This document shows, piece by piece, positions 23,447 through 34,416 of a DNA stretch of 48,540 bases (position 1 is the stretch's first letter; each line of letters starts with the position of its first letter). The notes under the pieces are model-generated. The model was given only the letters and a program-made list of their open reading frames with translations, was not told the origin of the DNA and searched no databases. The translations under genes and the position numbers were made by a program. This DNA comes from Deltaproteobacteria bacterium. GTDB lineage: Bacteria > Desulfobacterota > Desulfomonilia > UBA1062. The stretch is taken from NCBI GenBank assembly GCA_029552245.1, contig JAKPDW010000042.1, positions 1-48,540 of the forward strand, in the 5' to 3' direction.

Positions 23447-24196
23447 TCACTGGATGGGGTTGATGGGCCCCGTGAGCTTGCCTTCCACGAACTGCCTGAC
23501 GAGCTCGTCGTCGGTGTTCCTGAAGTCCTCGGGCGTACCGTAGAACGCGATCTTCCCGTTGTAGAGGAGCGCCATGTAGTCTGCCAGCGAAAAGGCACCC
23601 TTTATGTCATGGCTGATGACGAGGCTGGTGGCGCCCGTCTTCTGCTGCACCTGCCTGATGAGGGTGTTGATGGCCGTCGTCATGACCGGGTCGAGGCCGG
23701 TGGTCGGCTCGTCGAACAGGAGCACCTTCGGGCTGAGCGCCAAGGCCCTCGCGAGGCCCACCCTCTTGCGCATGCCGCCGGAGAGTTGCGCGGGCATCTT
23801 GGCCTCGATGCCCGCGAGCCCCACCTCCCTGAGCAGGGTCGACACCTCCCTCATGATCTCTTCCCGGGAGAGCTTCGTGTGGATGGTGAAGGGGAACCCC
23901 ACGTTCTCGCCTACGGTCATGGAGTCGAAGAGCGCCGAGTCCTGGAAGCAGACCCCGTATGCCTTCCTCACCTCGGTGAGCTCAGCCTCGTCCATGGCCA
24001 CGATGTCCCGGCCCTCCACGAGGATGCTGCCGGAATCGGGCTTCAGAAGGCCGAGCACGTGCTTGAGGAGCACGCTCTTGCCGGTCCCCGTCGGGCCCAT
24101 CACGATAGTGATCTTCCCTGCCACGATGTCGAGGTCGAGCCCGTCGAGCACCTTCTGAGACTTGAACGTCTTGGTGAGCCCCCGTATCTCGATCAT
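23447..24196 (-). CDS. MlaF-like ABC transporter ATP-binding protein
   Basis: 249 residues. A complete ABC ATPase: Walker A GPTGTGKS (34-41), Q-loop GVCFQDSALF, signature LSGGM (138-142), Walker B VLLFDEP with Asp162/Glu163, and switch His in VISHD. The wording around the Q-loop (SALFDSMTVGENVGFPF) is that of the MlaF/Ttg2A branch, which powers phospholipid exchange between inner and outer membranes. No MlaE permease or MlaD substrate-binding gene is adjacent, so partners would be elsewhere. The ATG overlaps the stop of the upstream amidase gene as ATGA (24193-24196). Confidence 0.88.
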   Translation of the reverse strand: MIEIRGLTKTFKSQKVLDGLDLDIVAGKITIVMGPTGTGKSVLLKHVLGLLKPDSGSILVEGRDIVAMDEAELTEVRKAYGVCFQDSALFDSMTVGENVGFPFTIHTKLSREEIMREVSTLLREVGLAGIEAKMPAQLSGGMRKRVGLARALALSPKVLLFDEPTTGLDPVMTTAINTLIRQVQQKTGATSLVISHDIKGAFSLADYMALLYNGKIAFYGTPEDFRNTDDELVRQFVEGKLTGPINPIQ

Positions 24197-25092
24197 CCCT
24201 TCCCCTTCCACCGCGTCTCGTAGAGGTCCGCCCTCCTGTGGGCGAGCAGCGGGAATCGTGACCTGATCTCGTCGGTATACGTCATGTCGATTTCCGTCAC
24301 GATCACTTCCTCGTCCGTCCCGGCCCTTGCCAGGACCTCGCCCCAGGGCGACGCGAGAACCGAGCGCCCCCAGGGCACGTACGCGAGATCCTCGTTGACC
24401 GCAGGCTGTACGCCCACGACATAGCCCTGGAGTTCCAGCGCCCTGATCCTCACGAGCATTTCCCAGTGCGCCTCGCCGGTCGCCGAGGAGAAGGCGGCCG
24501 GCACGAAGAGAAGCCTGACGCCCATGTCCGCCAGGACCTGCACGAGCTGAACGAACCTCACGTCGTAGCACACGATCACCGATGCCCTGCACCAGGGGGT
24601 GGTGAAAGACCCGAGGGAAGACCCGGGCGCCACGGTCTCCGATTCCCTCACGTTCGGCCCCCCGCACGGGGCGCAATCGAAGAGGTGGATCTTGTCGTGG
24701 TGGTATACCGCCTCCCCTTTCGGGTCGACCACGAAGGCCCGGTTGTACAGACGCCCGTCGCCCGAGGGCCAGGGCAGCGAGCCCGCAACCACGTAGACGC
24801 CGAGTTCCGAGGCCTTCCTGCACACGCGCTCGAGGGCGGACGCGCTCAGGGCGGCCGCCCTCCTGATCGAGACTGGCTCGTACGGGGTGGAGAACATCTC
24901 GGGGAGCACGCAGATGTCGGCGCCGTCTCCGGATGCCAGCCCGATCAGCTCGCACGCCCTCTCGATGTTCGCCTCGACGTCGTATCCCTGGCGCAGCTGG
25001 CAGATACCGACCGACAGTCTTCGATCAGAGGACCTTCTCGTGCGATCTTGGAGTTCCATGTGCGAAAGACCTGTCCGCAGTTGTATCGGCAT
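24193..25092 (-). CDS. Nitrilase-superfamily carbon-nitrogen hydrolase
   Basis: 299 residues. The catalytic Glu-Lys-Cys triad is visible: Glu65 (VLPEMFSTPYE), Lys134 (YHHDKIHLFD) and Cys175 (VIVCYDVRF). The overall pattern is closest to NIT2/omega-amidase-type enzymes, which hydrolyse alpha-ketoglutaramate and similar amides in the cytosol; the exact substrate is not certain. The first ~25 residues are probably not part of the fold; an ATG at 25059 is an alternative start. The stop overlaps the ATPase gene by 4 nt, and the adenylate cyclase stop lies 13 nt upstream, so it sits within the lgt operon. Confidence 0.87.
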   Translation of the reverse strand: MPIQLRTGLSHMELQDRTRRSSDRRLSVGICQLRQGYDVEANIERACELIGLASGDGADICVLPEMFSTPYEPVSIRRAAALSASALERVCRKASELGVYVVAGSLPWPSGDGRLYNRAFVVDPKGEAVYHHDKIHLFDCAPCGGPNVRESETVAPGSSLGSFTTPWCRASVIVCYDVRFVQLVQVLADMGVRLLFVPAAFSSATGEAHWEMLVRIRALELQGYVVGVQPAVNEDLAYVPWGRSVLASPWGEVLARAGTDEEVIVTEIDMTYTDEIRSRFPLLAHRRADLYETRWKGKG

Positions 25093-25105
25093 GAACCCCC
25101 GCCAG

Positions 25106-27004
25106 TCAAGGGGAGAGGAGCCGGGACAGGTTGAAGGTGAGGCCGGAGGTGACCGCCTCCTTGGGGAGCCAGATCCTGATCTCCGTGCCAGGCCTCCTCG
25201 TCCTCTTCACCCACCCCTTGAGGTGGTCCGGGCTCATGTATTCGCAGAAGAGCTCCTTCCACGTGTTCATGTACACCACGTCTATCTCTCGGATATGGTG
25301 CCTGACCTCCGGGCACTCCATGTTCCCTATCACGACCATGATCGCAGGGTAGCGGTCCTCCATGAGGGAGGTGCGGTCGAGGCCGATGGACGCGGCATCC
25401 GGTATGACGGCGGAGAGCGTCTTCATGAGGGACTGGATGTCCGACAGCGCCACGCCTGTTGGGTTCGGAACCATGTGGAAGGAGGTGGATGCATCGAACC
25501 GCTTGTTGTACACGAGCCACGCGAGGACGCCCACCACCCGTTTCGCCTCGACGATCGGCCTTTGGCCGGCCTCGGGCGCCGAATCGTAGATGCACCACCT
25601 CCCCTTGCCGTAGGCGAAGTATATGTCGCGGTAGGCAGGCTCCCTCTTCTTCACCCGTCGCTCGGCCTCTATCTTCCCCTTCTTGGTCACGTAGAAGGCC
25701 TCGATCCGTCTCCTCAAGACCTCGACCTCGATATCGTCGTCTATGCTCGTTCCCGAGACCATGAACGACCGGGCGCTGCGGATGATCTTCACGGTCGACT
25801 GCCTGAGGAAGGAGTGGATCTCGTCGCCGAAGACCCGGTAACGTTCGACGCCCCACTGCGAGAACCCGTTGAGGTTCTTCACCGCGTGCATCGACCATCC
25901 CCATGAATGCACCACCTCCGCCATGGCCGCGGCCTTGTCTTCACCCCCCGCCTTGACGAGGTCCATGGGTTTGATCTGCGGGTTTACCTTGAGGTAGAAG
26001 CACTTTCTCAACAAGTCCACGGTCTTGGGGTCGTCCTGCTCGAGGTAGTGCTCCTCGAGACGCCTGAGCACGTGGAGGTACGGGTCTATGACGCGACCAG
26101 CCGCGTTCTCGTGGACCTCCCTCTTGAGACGATCGCACAAGAGCTCCGGGACACCGGAAGCATCCAGGTAGCTCACGAGGAGGGCCATCTTGAGGACCGA
26201 CTTCAGGGGATCGTCCAGCGCCTTGTGCATCTGCCACAGGGCGGCACCCATGAGCTCGTGCTCGGGGATCCCCTGGAGGTCCCCCATGTCCACGAATATC
26301 CTCCCGGCGTCTTCCTTCTTCGTCAGGACGGCCCTTCGCGCCTCCTCGTAGGCATCGCGCCCCCGGCCCGCCTGCACCACCCACCACAAGGGCACGCACC
26401 CCTCGACGATCGTCATGGTGCGGTAGAACTCCTCCTTGAGGATGGTCTTGAGGGCCGAGCCAGAGCCTTCCTGGGATACGGAGCCGAAGTCGTTCTTCCG
26501 GATGTCTTCCAGGTCCATCAGGAAAAAATGGATGTCGAGAACGAACTTCGTCGAGATGAACCGCTGGATCATGCGGATCTTCCTGCGGAGCATCTCCATG
26601 CCGTCCTTGCCCGTCTTCTCCGAGTCCACCACGACCCACACGTCGAAGTCCGACTCCCTGGTCTGGGCGAGGCTTCCCGAAGAGCCTATCGTGTAAATCC
26701 CCTCGATCAGCCTCCTGTCGGGGAGGAACTGCCTCAGGTCGCCCACCTTGAGACGGGAGGAGAAGAACGCACCCGTCTCCCTCATCTTCTCAGGCCCCCA
26801 GTCGAATCTCATGATCCCGCACGGGCATGCGTCGTCGACGAAGCCGGGCAATGCAGGGTGGTTGATGTGCAGGAGCAACGGCAGGAACTCCAGGATGACC
26901 CTCGCGCTCACGGGGTCGCAGTCATACATGCGCCTCTTCTTCAAGGCGTTGTACCGCGAGAATTCCCTGAGCGCACGAGTGATCGATTGATCGTGGCTCC
27001 CCAT
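25106..27004 (-). CDS. Class I adenylate cyclase (CyaA-type), short form
   Basis: 632 residues. The nucleotidyltransferase motif of class I cyclases is clear: IYTIGSSGSLAQTRESDFDVW, with GSSGS at 107-111 and Asp119/Asp121. This matches the GSxxSxxQxxxSDxDxW signature of enterobacterial CyaA. The middle region also aligns in style (VERYRVFGDEI, LRQSTVKIIRSARSF). The protein is about 200 residues shorter than E. coli CyaA (848) and appears to lack most of the C-terminal regulatory part. It makes cAMP from ATP. It starts 16 nt after the lgt stop and is probably co-transcribed with it. No cAMP receptor gene is in the window. Confidence 0.85.
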   Translation of the reverse strand: MGSHDQSITRALREFSRYNALKKRRMYDCDPVSARVILEFLPLLLHINHPALPGFVDDACPCGIMRFDWGPEKMRETGAFFSSRLKVGDLRQFLPDRRLIEGIYTIGSSGSLAQTRESDFDVWVVVDSEKTGKDGMEMLRRKIRMIQRFISTKFVLDIHFFLMDLEDIRKNDFGSVSQEGSGSALKTILKEEFYRTMTIVEGCVPLWWVVQAGRGRDAYEEARRAVLTKKEDAGRIFVDMGDLQGIPEHELMGAALWQMHKALDDPLKSVLKMALLVSYLDASGVPELLCDRLKREVHENAAGRVIDPYLHVLRRLEEHYLEQDDPKTVDLLRKCFYLKVNPQIKPMDLVKAGGEDKAAAMAEVVHSWGWSMHAVKNLNGFSQWGVERYRVFGDEIHSFLRQSTVKIIRSARSFMVSGTSIDDDIEVEVLRRRIEAFYVTKKGKIEAERRVKKREPAYRDIYFAYGKGRWCIYDSAPEAGQRPIVEAKRVVGVLAWLVYNKRFDASTSFHMVPNPTGVALSDIQSLMKTLSAVIPDAASIGLDRTSLMEDRYPAIMVVIGNMECPEVRHHIREIDVVYMNTWKELFCEYMSPDHLKGWVKRTRRPGTEIRIWLPKEAVTSGLTFNLSRLLSP

Positions 27005-27020
27005 CTGAAAGACTATCGCT

Positions 27021-27800
27021 TCATCGGGGGCGTGACTTTAAGGACACGCCGACAGTGAACAGACCCAGCGCGACCATGGCCAGGCACAAGACCTGCCCCA
27101 TGGTGAGCGTGAGGAGGACGAAGCCGATCTGGGGGTCAGGCTCTCTGAAGAACTCCAGGACGAACCTCACCGCGCCGTAGCAGGCGAGGAAGATGCCGAA
27201 CACCACCCCGTGGGTGGACACCTTCCTCGCCGCCAGGTAGAGAATCACGAAGAGAAGCAGGCCCTCGCCGAACGCCTCGTAGAGCTGCGACGGGTGGCGT
27301 GCGACCGGGCCGCCGGACGGGAAGACCATGCCCCACGGGGCATCCGTCACCCGGCCGAAGAGTTCACCGTTGATGAAGTTCCCGATACGGCCGAAAAACA
27401 GCCCCGGGGTCGCGCCGATGGCGCCCAGGTCCGCGAGCATGAGAAAGGGCTTTTTCCTGGCCCTCGAAAACAGGTACCCCGTCAATACCAGCCCTATGAG
27501 CCCGCCGTGGAACGACATCCCCCCTTCCCACACGGCGAAGAACTTGAGCGGGTGGGCCAGGTAGTAGGACGGGTTGTAGATCAGGCAATACCCGATGCGG
27601 GCCCCTGCGACGAGGCCGAGGATGCAGTACGTCACGAGGTCCTCGACATCGGCGCGCGTCATGGGGAGCTGTTTCTTCCTCGTGACGTGGAGCATCACGG
27701 CGTACGCCACCACGAAGCCCACGATGTACATGAGGCCGTACCACCTGAGCTGGAGCGGGCCTACGTGCACTATCACCGGGTCGATGATCGGGTATCTCAT
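27021..27800 (-). CDS. lgt: Phosphatidylglycerol-prolipoprotein diacylglyceryl transferase
   Basis: 259 residues, full length, with about seven membrane helices in the inner membrane. It transfers diacylglycerol from phosphatidylglycerol to the lipobox Cys of prolipoproteins. The signature GRIGNFINGE is at 137-146 with essential Arg138, and FHGG (98-100) contains the conserved His of the periplasmic head. It is the first gene of a minus-strand group: lgt, adenylate cyclase, nitrilase-type amidase, MlaF-like ATPase. No Shine-Dalgarno is evident before the ATG. TTGACT at 27838-27833 on this strand may be its -35, but the matching -10 is weak. Confidence 0.97.
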   Translation of the reverse strand: MRYPIIDPVIVHVGPLQLRWYGLMYIVGFVVAYAVMLHVTRKKQLPMTRADVEDLVTYCILGLVAGARIGYCLIYNPSYYLAHPLKFFAVWEGGMSFHGGLIGLVLTGYLFSRARKKPFLMLADLGAIGATPGLFFGRIGNFINGELFGRVTDAPWGMVFPSGGPVARHPSQLYEAFGEGLLLFVILYLAARKVSTHGVVFGIFLACYGAVRFVLEFFREPDPQIGFVLLTLTMGQVLCLAMVALGLFTVGVSLKSRPR

Positions 27801-28032
27801 GAGAACAGCTCATCTCACAGTTCCAGAAAGAGAGTCAAGGAGATCCGCGACGCTGCGGCCGGTCCCCGCTTGCTCCCGACGGGAAGGGATCGGGCAGATG
27901 GCCGGAGAACGAGGGATGATGCGCCGAAACAACGACCCGACCCTCCCTTGCGCGATGAAGAGACCGAAACCATCCATGCCACCCCTTAACTGCATAATTA
28001 TTTATCTTTTCTAGACAATTTTCCGAGCGTCC

Positions 28033-28061
28033 TTGACTAATCAGCGCGCGGTTGCTATTGT
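28033..28061 (+). promoter_or_regulatory. Sigma-70 promoter of the carD operon
   Basis: TTGACT (28033-28038), a 17-nt spacer and TATTGT (28056-28061). Transcription would start near 28068, 16 nt before the carD ATG. It is preceded by an AT-rich stretch (about 27985-28020) that is unusual for this GC-rich window and may act as an UP-type element. Confidence 0.68.
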
Positions 28062-28083
28062 GCAGGAAATGAGAGGGAGTTGT

Positions 28084-28578
28084 ATGTTCAAAATCGGTGA
28101 TATAGTCGTCTATCCTGCACACGGTGTTGCAGAAGTCGAATCGGTGGAGGACCGCCAGATTTCGGGCAGCACCATCTCCTTCATGATCCTCAAGATCCTG
28201 GACACCCAGATGACGGTCATGGTCCCGGTCTCGAACATAAAGAACGTGGGTATAAGGGAGCTCATCGACGCCAAGGGTATCGGGAAGGTCATGGATATCC
28301 TGAGGCAGCGTTCCGTCCACGTGGACAACCAGACGTGGAACAGGCGCTACCGCGAGTATATGGAGAAGATCAAGAGCGGCTCCGCCTTCGAGATAGCGGA
28401 GGTGCTCAGGGACCTGAACATCCTGAAGAAGGGGAAGGAACTCTCTTTCGGCGAACGCAAGATGTACGACACGGCCAAGAACCTGCTCGTCAACGAGATA
28501 TCCATATCGGGCAAGATGGACAAGAAGGAAGCGGAGAAGATGATCCTGACAGCCCTCGGAAGAACCGAAACCCCATAG
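28084..28578 (+). CDS. CarD/CdnL-family transcription regulator
   Basis: 164 residues. The N-terminal RNA-polymerase-interacting domain begins MFKIGDIVVYPAHGVAEVESVE, the CarD_TRCF hallmark, and the C-terminal ~90 residues are helical (WNRRYREYMEKIKSGS, GERKMYDTAKNLLVNEI), as in CdnL. Such proteins bind the RNA polymerase beta subunit and stabilise open promoter complexes at housekeeping promoters. GGGAG precedes the ATG; the longer frame would begin inside the promoter. It heads a plus-strand operon whose next genes are PIN-TRAM, ispD, ispF and cysS, a conserved order. Confidence 0.93.
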   Translation: MFKIGDIVVYPAHGVAEVESVEDRQISGSTISFMILKILDTQMTVMVPVSNIKNVGIRELIDAKGIGKVMDILRQRSVHVDNQTWNRRYREYMEKIKSGSAFEIAEVLRDLNILKKGKELSFGERKMYDTAKNLLVNEISISGKMDKKEAEKMILTALGRTETP

Positions 28579-28619
28579 TCACGTACCATGAAGAGAGATC
28601 TCCCGGAGACTGACGCCCG

Positions 28620-29609
28620 ATGAAATGGCTGCTGCGCATCCTCATAGCCGTGATCGTGTTCTACGGCGCCTACCAGTACGCACTCGTACAGATGAAGGGC
28701 GGCCTCTGGCTCGTGATCCTGCCGATCATCGCGCTGAGCTGCCTGGCCGCCGTGTTCCTGGGGGAGATCCGGGGGTTCAAGCTCCACCCCATGGCGTACG
28801 CCGGCGGCCTCGTCGGAACGATCCTGGGCCTCATCATCGGCAGCCTCTTCGGTTACGTCCTGCTCAACATAAACGAGAGCGGCATCTACCTCTTCATACT
28901 GGTGAACACCACCTTCGCCTATCTGGGTTACACCATCGGCCTCAACTGGGGAAAGGAGATCTCCCAGCTCCCCATCTTCCGCCAGAGGTCGAAGACCGAG
29001 GGCGCAAGGATGAAGATCCTGGACACGAGCGTCATCATCGACGGGAGGATAGCGGATATCTGCGAGGCGGGCTTCATCGAGGGGACGATCGTGGCGCCGC
29101 AGTTCATCCTCAACGAGCTCCAGCACATAGCCGACTCGCCTGATCCCCTCAAGAGGGCGCGTGGCAGGCGAGGCCTCGACATCCTCAACAAGCTGAGGAA
29201 GAGCCCGGGCGTGAAGATCGAGGTCATGGACATCGACTTCCCGAAGATCCGCGAGGTGGACTCCAAGCTCATCGCCCTGGCGCGCGAGATCGGCGCCGAC
29301 ATCCTCACCAACGACTTCAACCTCAACAAGATCGCGCAGCTGCAGGGCGTCAACGTCCTCAACATCAACCAGCTCGCCAATGCGGTCAAGCCCATCGTCC
29401 TGCCCGGGGAGACGCTCACGGTGAACATCACGAGGCCCGGAAAGGAACGGGGCCAGGGGGTCGCCTACCTCGACGACGGGACCATGGTGGTGGTGGAACA
29501 GGGGGAATCCCTGATCAACCAGTCCATCGAGGTGACCGTGACCTCCATCCTCCAGACGCCCGCCGGCAGGATGATCTTCGGACAGCCCAAGAACCATGCC
29601 TCCGCTTGA
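28620..29609 (+). CDS. Membrane-anchored PIN/TRAM domain protein (YacL family)
   Basis: 329 residues. Four membrane helices (about 4-20, 28-47, 60-82, 89-108) are followed by a PIN nuclease-like domain (about 131-255). Its acidic residues are Asp135 (LDTSVIIDGR), Glu166 (LNELQH), Asp214 and Asp232 (TNDFN). A TRAM RNA-binding domain follows (about 262-322). The pattern matches B. subtilis YacL, thought to be a membrane-bound ribonuclease; its substrate is unknown. The gene ends 14 nt inside ispD (overlap 29596-29609). Confidence 0.94.
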   Translation: MKWLLRILIAVIVFYGAYQYALVQMKGGLWLVILPIIALSCLAAVFLGEIRGFKLHPMAYAGGLVGTILGLIIGSLFGYVLLNINESGIYLFILVNTTFAYLGYTIGLNWGKEISQLPIFRQRSKTEGARMKILDTSVIIDGRIADICEAGFIEGTIVAPQFILNELQHIADSPDPLKRARGRRGLDILNKLRKSPGVKIEVMDIDFPKIREVDSKLIALAREIGADILTNDFNLNKIAQLQGVNVLNINQLANAVKPIVLPGETLTVNITRPGKERGQGVAYLDDGTMVVVEQGESLINQSIEVTVTSILQTPAGRMIFGQPKNHASA

Positions 29610-30279
29610 TGTCGTCATCGTCGCCGGTGGGACGGGCCTGCGCTACGGGGCCAGGAAACAGTTCCTCGACCTGGGCGGCATCCCCGTGCTCAGGAGGTCC
29701 GCCGAGTGTTTCGAGAGGTGCCTGCCCTGCGACAGGATCGTCGTCGCGGTGCCGCCCGAGGACGTGGAGCGCGCATCCGGGATCCTTCAGGGCATGGCCG
29801 TCGAGCTCATCGTCACGCCCGGCGGCGCAACCAGGAGGGAATCGGTGTACAACGCCCTCAGGCACTGCAGGCCGGGGGGGACGGTGGTCGTACACGACGG
29901 GGTCCGGCCGCTCGTCGCCCCGGAGCTGGCTCGACGGGTGGTCTCGGGCCTCGAGGGCTGCCACGGCTGCATCCCGGCGTTGCCGCTGACCGACACGGTG
30001 AAGGAGGCCCGCGAGGGGTTCGTCGCCCGCACGGTCCCCAGGGCGGGGCTCGTGTGCGTCCAGACACCGCAGGCGTTCGTGACGGATGCGCTGGTGGAGG
30101 CCCACCAGAAGGCCCACAGGCACAAAAAGGCCGCCTACACGGACGACAGCTCGCTCCTGGAGGAGGCGGGCATGAGAGTGAGGATCGTGGACGGCGATCC
30201 CCTCAACATCAAGATCACCTACCCGGCCGACCTGGCCCTCGCGGAGGCGATACTCAGATGCCGTGCAGGATCGGTATAG
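29596..30279 (+). CDS. ispD: 2-C-methyl-D-erythritol 4-phosphate cytidylyltransferase
   Basis: 227 residues. It couples CTP and MEP to CDP-ME in the non-mevalonate isoprenoid pathway. The Gly-rich nucleotide loop VVIVAGGTGLRYGARKQF is present with Arg16 and Lys21. Also visible are TRRESVYNAL, the VHDGVRPLV motif that holds the metal-binding Asp, and TDDSSLLEEAG with the C-terminal ITYPADLALAE. The start lies within the end of the PIN-TRAM gene and its own end overlaps ispF by 22 nt, so translation is tightly coupled. Confidence 0.96.
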   Translation: MPPLDVVIVAGGTGLRYGARKQFLDLGGIPVLRRSAECFERCLPCDRIVVAVPPEDVERASGILQGMAVELIVTPGGATRRESVYNALRHCRPGGTVVVHDGVRPLVAPELARRVVSGLEGCHGCIPALPLTDTVKEAREGFVARTVPRAGLVCVQTPQAFVTDALVEAHQKAHRHKKAAYTDDSSLLEEAGMRVRIVDGDPLNIKITYPADLALAEAILRCRAGSV

Positions 30280-30737
30280 GTTACGACATCCACCGTCTCG
30301 TGGCAGGCAGGCCCCTGGTGATCGGCGGCGTGAAGATCCCCCACGACAGGGGCCTGCTCGGGCACTCTGACGCGGACGTGGTCGTGCACGCCGTCTGCGA
30401 CGCCATCCTCGGGGCCCTGGCCGCCGGTGACATCGGCGAGCACTTTCCGGACACCTCGCCCGAGACCGAGGGCATGGACTCCCTCGAGATGCTGCGCAGG
30501 GTCGCGGCCATGCTCGGTGGCCGCCTGAGGATAGCCAACATCGACATCAACTGCATCTGCGAGAGGCCGAGGCTCTCCGGCCACCGCCGGGAAATGGTCA
30601 CGGCGATATCGACGGCGGCAGGGGTGGACCCCTCCGCGGTCTCGATCAAGTTCAGGACCTCCGAGGGACTTGGTCCCGTGGGCCTCGGCGAGGCCGTCTC
30701 GGCCCAGGCGGTGGTGCTGCTGGAGGAGGTGGCGTGA
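30258..30737 (+). CDS. ispF: 2-C-methyl-D-erythritol 2,4-cyclodiphosphate synthase
   Basis: 159 residues, normal size. It cyclises CDP-ME2P to MEcPP in the MEP isoprenoid pathway and forms a homotrimer. Zinc ligands are visible: Asp9 and His11 in GIGYDIHRL, and the His of LLGHSDADVVVHAV. SIKFRTSEGLGPVGLGE near the C-terminus is the nucleotide-binding segment. The ATG lies inside ispD (22-nt overlap). IspD and IspF products ultimately feed the prenyl tail of menaquinone made by the operon at the end of this window. Confidence 0.97.
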   Translation: MPCRIGIGYDIHRLVAGRPLVIGGVKIPHDRGLLGHSDADVVVHAVCDAILGALAAGDIGEHFPDTSPETEGMDSLEMLRRVAAMLGGRLRIANIDINCICERPRLSGHRREMVTAISTAAGVDPSAVSIKFRTSEGLGPVGLGEAVSAQAVVLLEEVA

Positions 30738-30868
30738 AATCCCGGACGCGGGCATCCGTGACGAGTGCGGCCCCCACGGCCTTGAAAACCCTTTATCGCC
30801 AAGGTGGTGTGTGGTACTTTCTTCGTCCCGACGGCACAGGCATACATAGGCATGTATAAGGAGACCCC

Positions 30869-32305
30869 ATGCAGCTGACCATATACAACACGCCCCTCAA
30901 GAAAAAGAAACCCTTCGAGCCGCTCGCAGGAAAGAAGGTCGGCATGTACGTGTGCGGCGTCACCGTGTACGACATGTGCCACGTGGGACACGCGCGCTCC
31001 CTCCTCGTGTTCGACGTCATAGCCAGGTACCTGAGAAGGTGCGGCTACGACCTCACCTACGTGAGGAACTTCACCGACATCGACGACAAGATCATCGCGA
31101 GGGCCAACACCCTCGGCATAGACTACCGGGAGGTCGCCGACCGGTACATCGAGGAGTTCGCGACGGACATGAAGTCGCTCGGGGTGCTGAACGCGGACAT
31201 CGAGCCCAAGGCGACCGACCACATACCCCAGATCATCGACATGGTGCGTATCCTCCAGGACAAGGGCTACGCCTACCCCGCCCCTGACGGCAGCGTGTAC
31301 TTCTCGGTCGCCAAGTTCAGGACCTACGGCGGCCTCTCCGGGAGGAGGACCGAGGAGATGATCGCCGGCGCCCGCGTGGATATCGACGAGATGAAGCGCG
31401 ACCCCCTGGATTTCGCCCTGTGGAAGCGGAGCAAGGAGGGTGAGCCCTGGTGGGAGAGCCCCTGGTCCAGGGGCAGGCCCGGGTGGCACATCGAGTGTTC
31501 CGCCATGAGCACCCACTACCTGGGCCCCACCCTCGACATCCACGGGGGCGGGAGAGACCTCGTGTTCCCCCACCACGAGAACGAGACGGCGCAGTCGGAG
31601 GCCGCCTTCGGTGTGCCGTTCGTGCGCTACTGGGTGCACAACGGGTTCGTGACCGTGGCGGGCGAGAAGATGAGCAAGTCCCTCGGGAACTTCATGACGA
31701 TCCGCGACCTCCTCAAGGACGTGCATCCCGAGGTCTTGAGGCTGCTCGTCCTCTCGCACCATTACCGGAGCCCCATAGACTTCTCGAAGGACGCCATCTC
31801 CGTGGCCAAGGGCGCCCTCGTGCGCTTCTACGAGATGCTCCACAGGGTCTCGACCTCGACATCGACCGGGGACGCCTCGCGCATCGAGCGGTTTGTCTCC
31901 TTCTTTACCGAGGAGGTGGGCGAGGCCATGGCAGACGACTTCAACACGGCAAGGTGCATCGCAGCCCTCCACGAGCTCACCACCGAGGTGAACCGCCTGC
32001 TCGACAACGACCCACGGATCTCGAAGGCTGACCGGGCTGCCCTCGACACGGCGGTCGCAGAGGTCAGGGACCTCTTCGGCATCCTCAGGGAGGAGCCCGC
32101 CGTCTTCCTCGATGCGGTGAAACGCTCGGGCGTTTCCCTTTCGGGGCTCTCCGAGGAGGAGATCGAGCGCCTCGTCGAGGAACGGAACCAGGCGCGCAAG
32201 GCCAAGGACTTCAGGCGTGCGGACGAGATCCGGGACATGCTCAAGGCAAAGGGCATCGTCCTGAAGGACACCCCGGGAAAGACCATATGGGAAAAGTCGA
32301 TGTGA
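30869..32305 (+). CDS. cysS: Cysteinyl-tRNA synthetase
   Basis: 478 residues. Class Ia synthetase that charges tRNA-Cys. The first zinc ligand Cys29 ([10 protein letters not shown]), the HIGH-type motif HVGHA (38-42), the second zinc cluster around ECSAMS and HHENE, and KMSKS in [11 protein letters not shown] are all present. The C-terminal DALR-like helical part ends with the LLxxR-type segment [20 protein letters not shown] lies just before the ATG. There is a 131-nt gap after ispF with no convincing terminator, so read-through from the carD operon is likely. Confidence 0.98.
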   Translation: MQLTIYNTPLKKKKPFEPLAGKKVGMYVCGVTVYDMCHVGHARSLLVFDVIARYLRRCGYDLTYVRNFTDIDDKIIARANTLGIDYREVADRYIEEFATDMKSLGVLNADIEPKATDHIPQIIDMVRILQDKGYAYPAPDGSVYFSVAKFRTYGGLSGRRTEEMIAGARVDIDEMKRDPLDFALWKRSKEGEPWWESPWSRGRPGWHIECSAMSTHYLGPTLDIHGGGRDLVFPHHENETAQSEAAFGVPFVRYWVHNGFVTVAGEKMSKSLGNFMTIRDLLKDVHPEVLRLLVLSHHYRSPIDFSKDAISVAKGALVRFYEMLHRVSTSTSTGDASRIERFVSFFTEEVGEAMADDFNTARCIAALHELTTEVNRLLDNDPRISKADRAALDTAVAEVRDLFGILREEPAVFLDAVKRSGVSLSGLSEEEIERLVEERNQARKAKDFRRADEIRDMLKAKGIVLKDTPGKTIWEKSM

Positions 32306-32417
32306 CGGAGAGGGCCTGCGTCGAGGACACGCCGGCACCCGTCGGGCTTGCGGCCTCACCGCGAGGGGGACATCCCCACCGAAAGGCAGCCTGAGGCGCG
32401 CACGGTGATCCTTTGAC

Positions 32418-34412
<1,995 letters not shown>

Positions 34413-34416
34413 GGGC

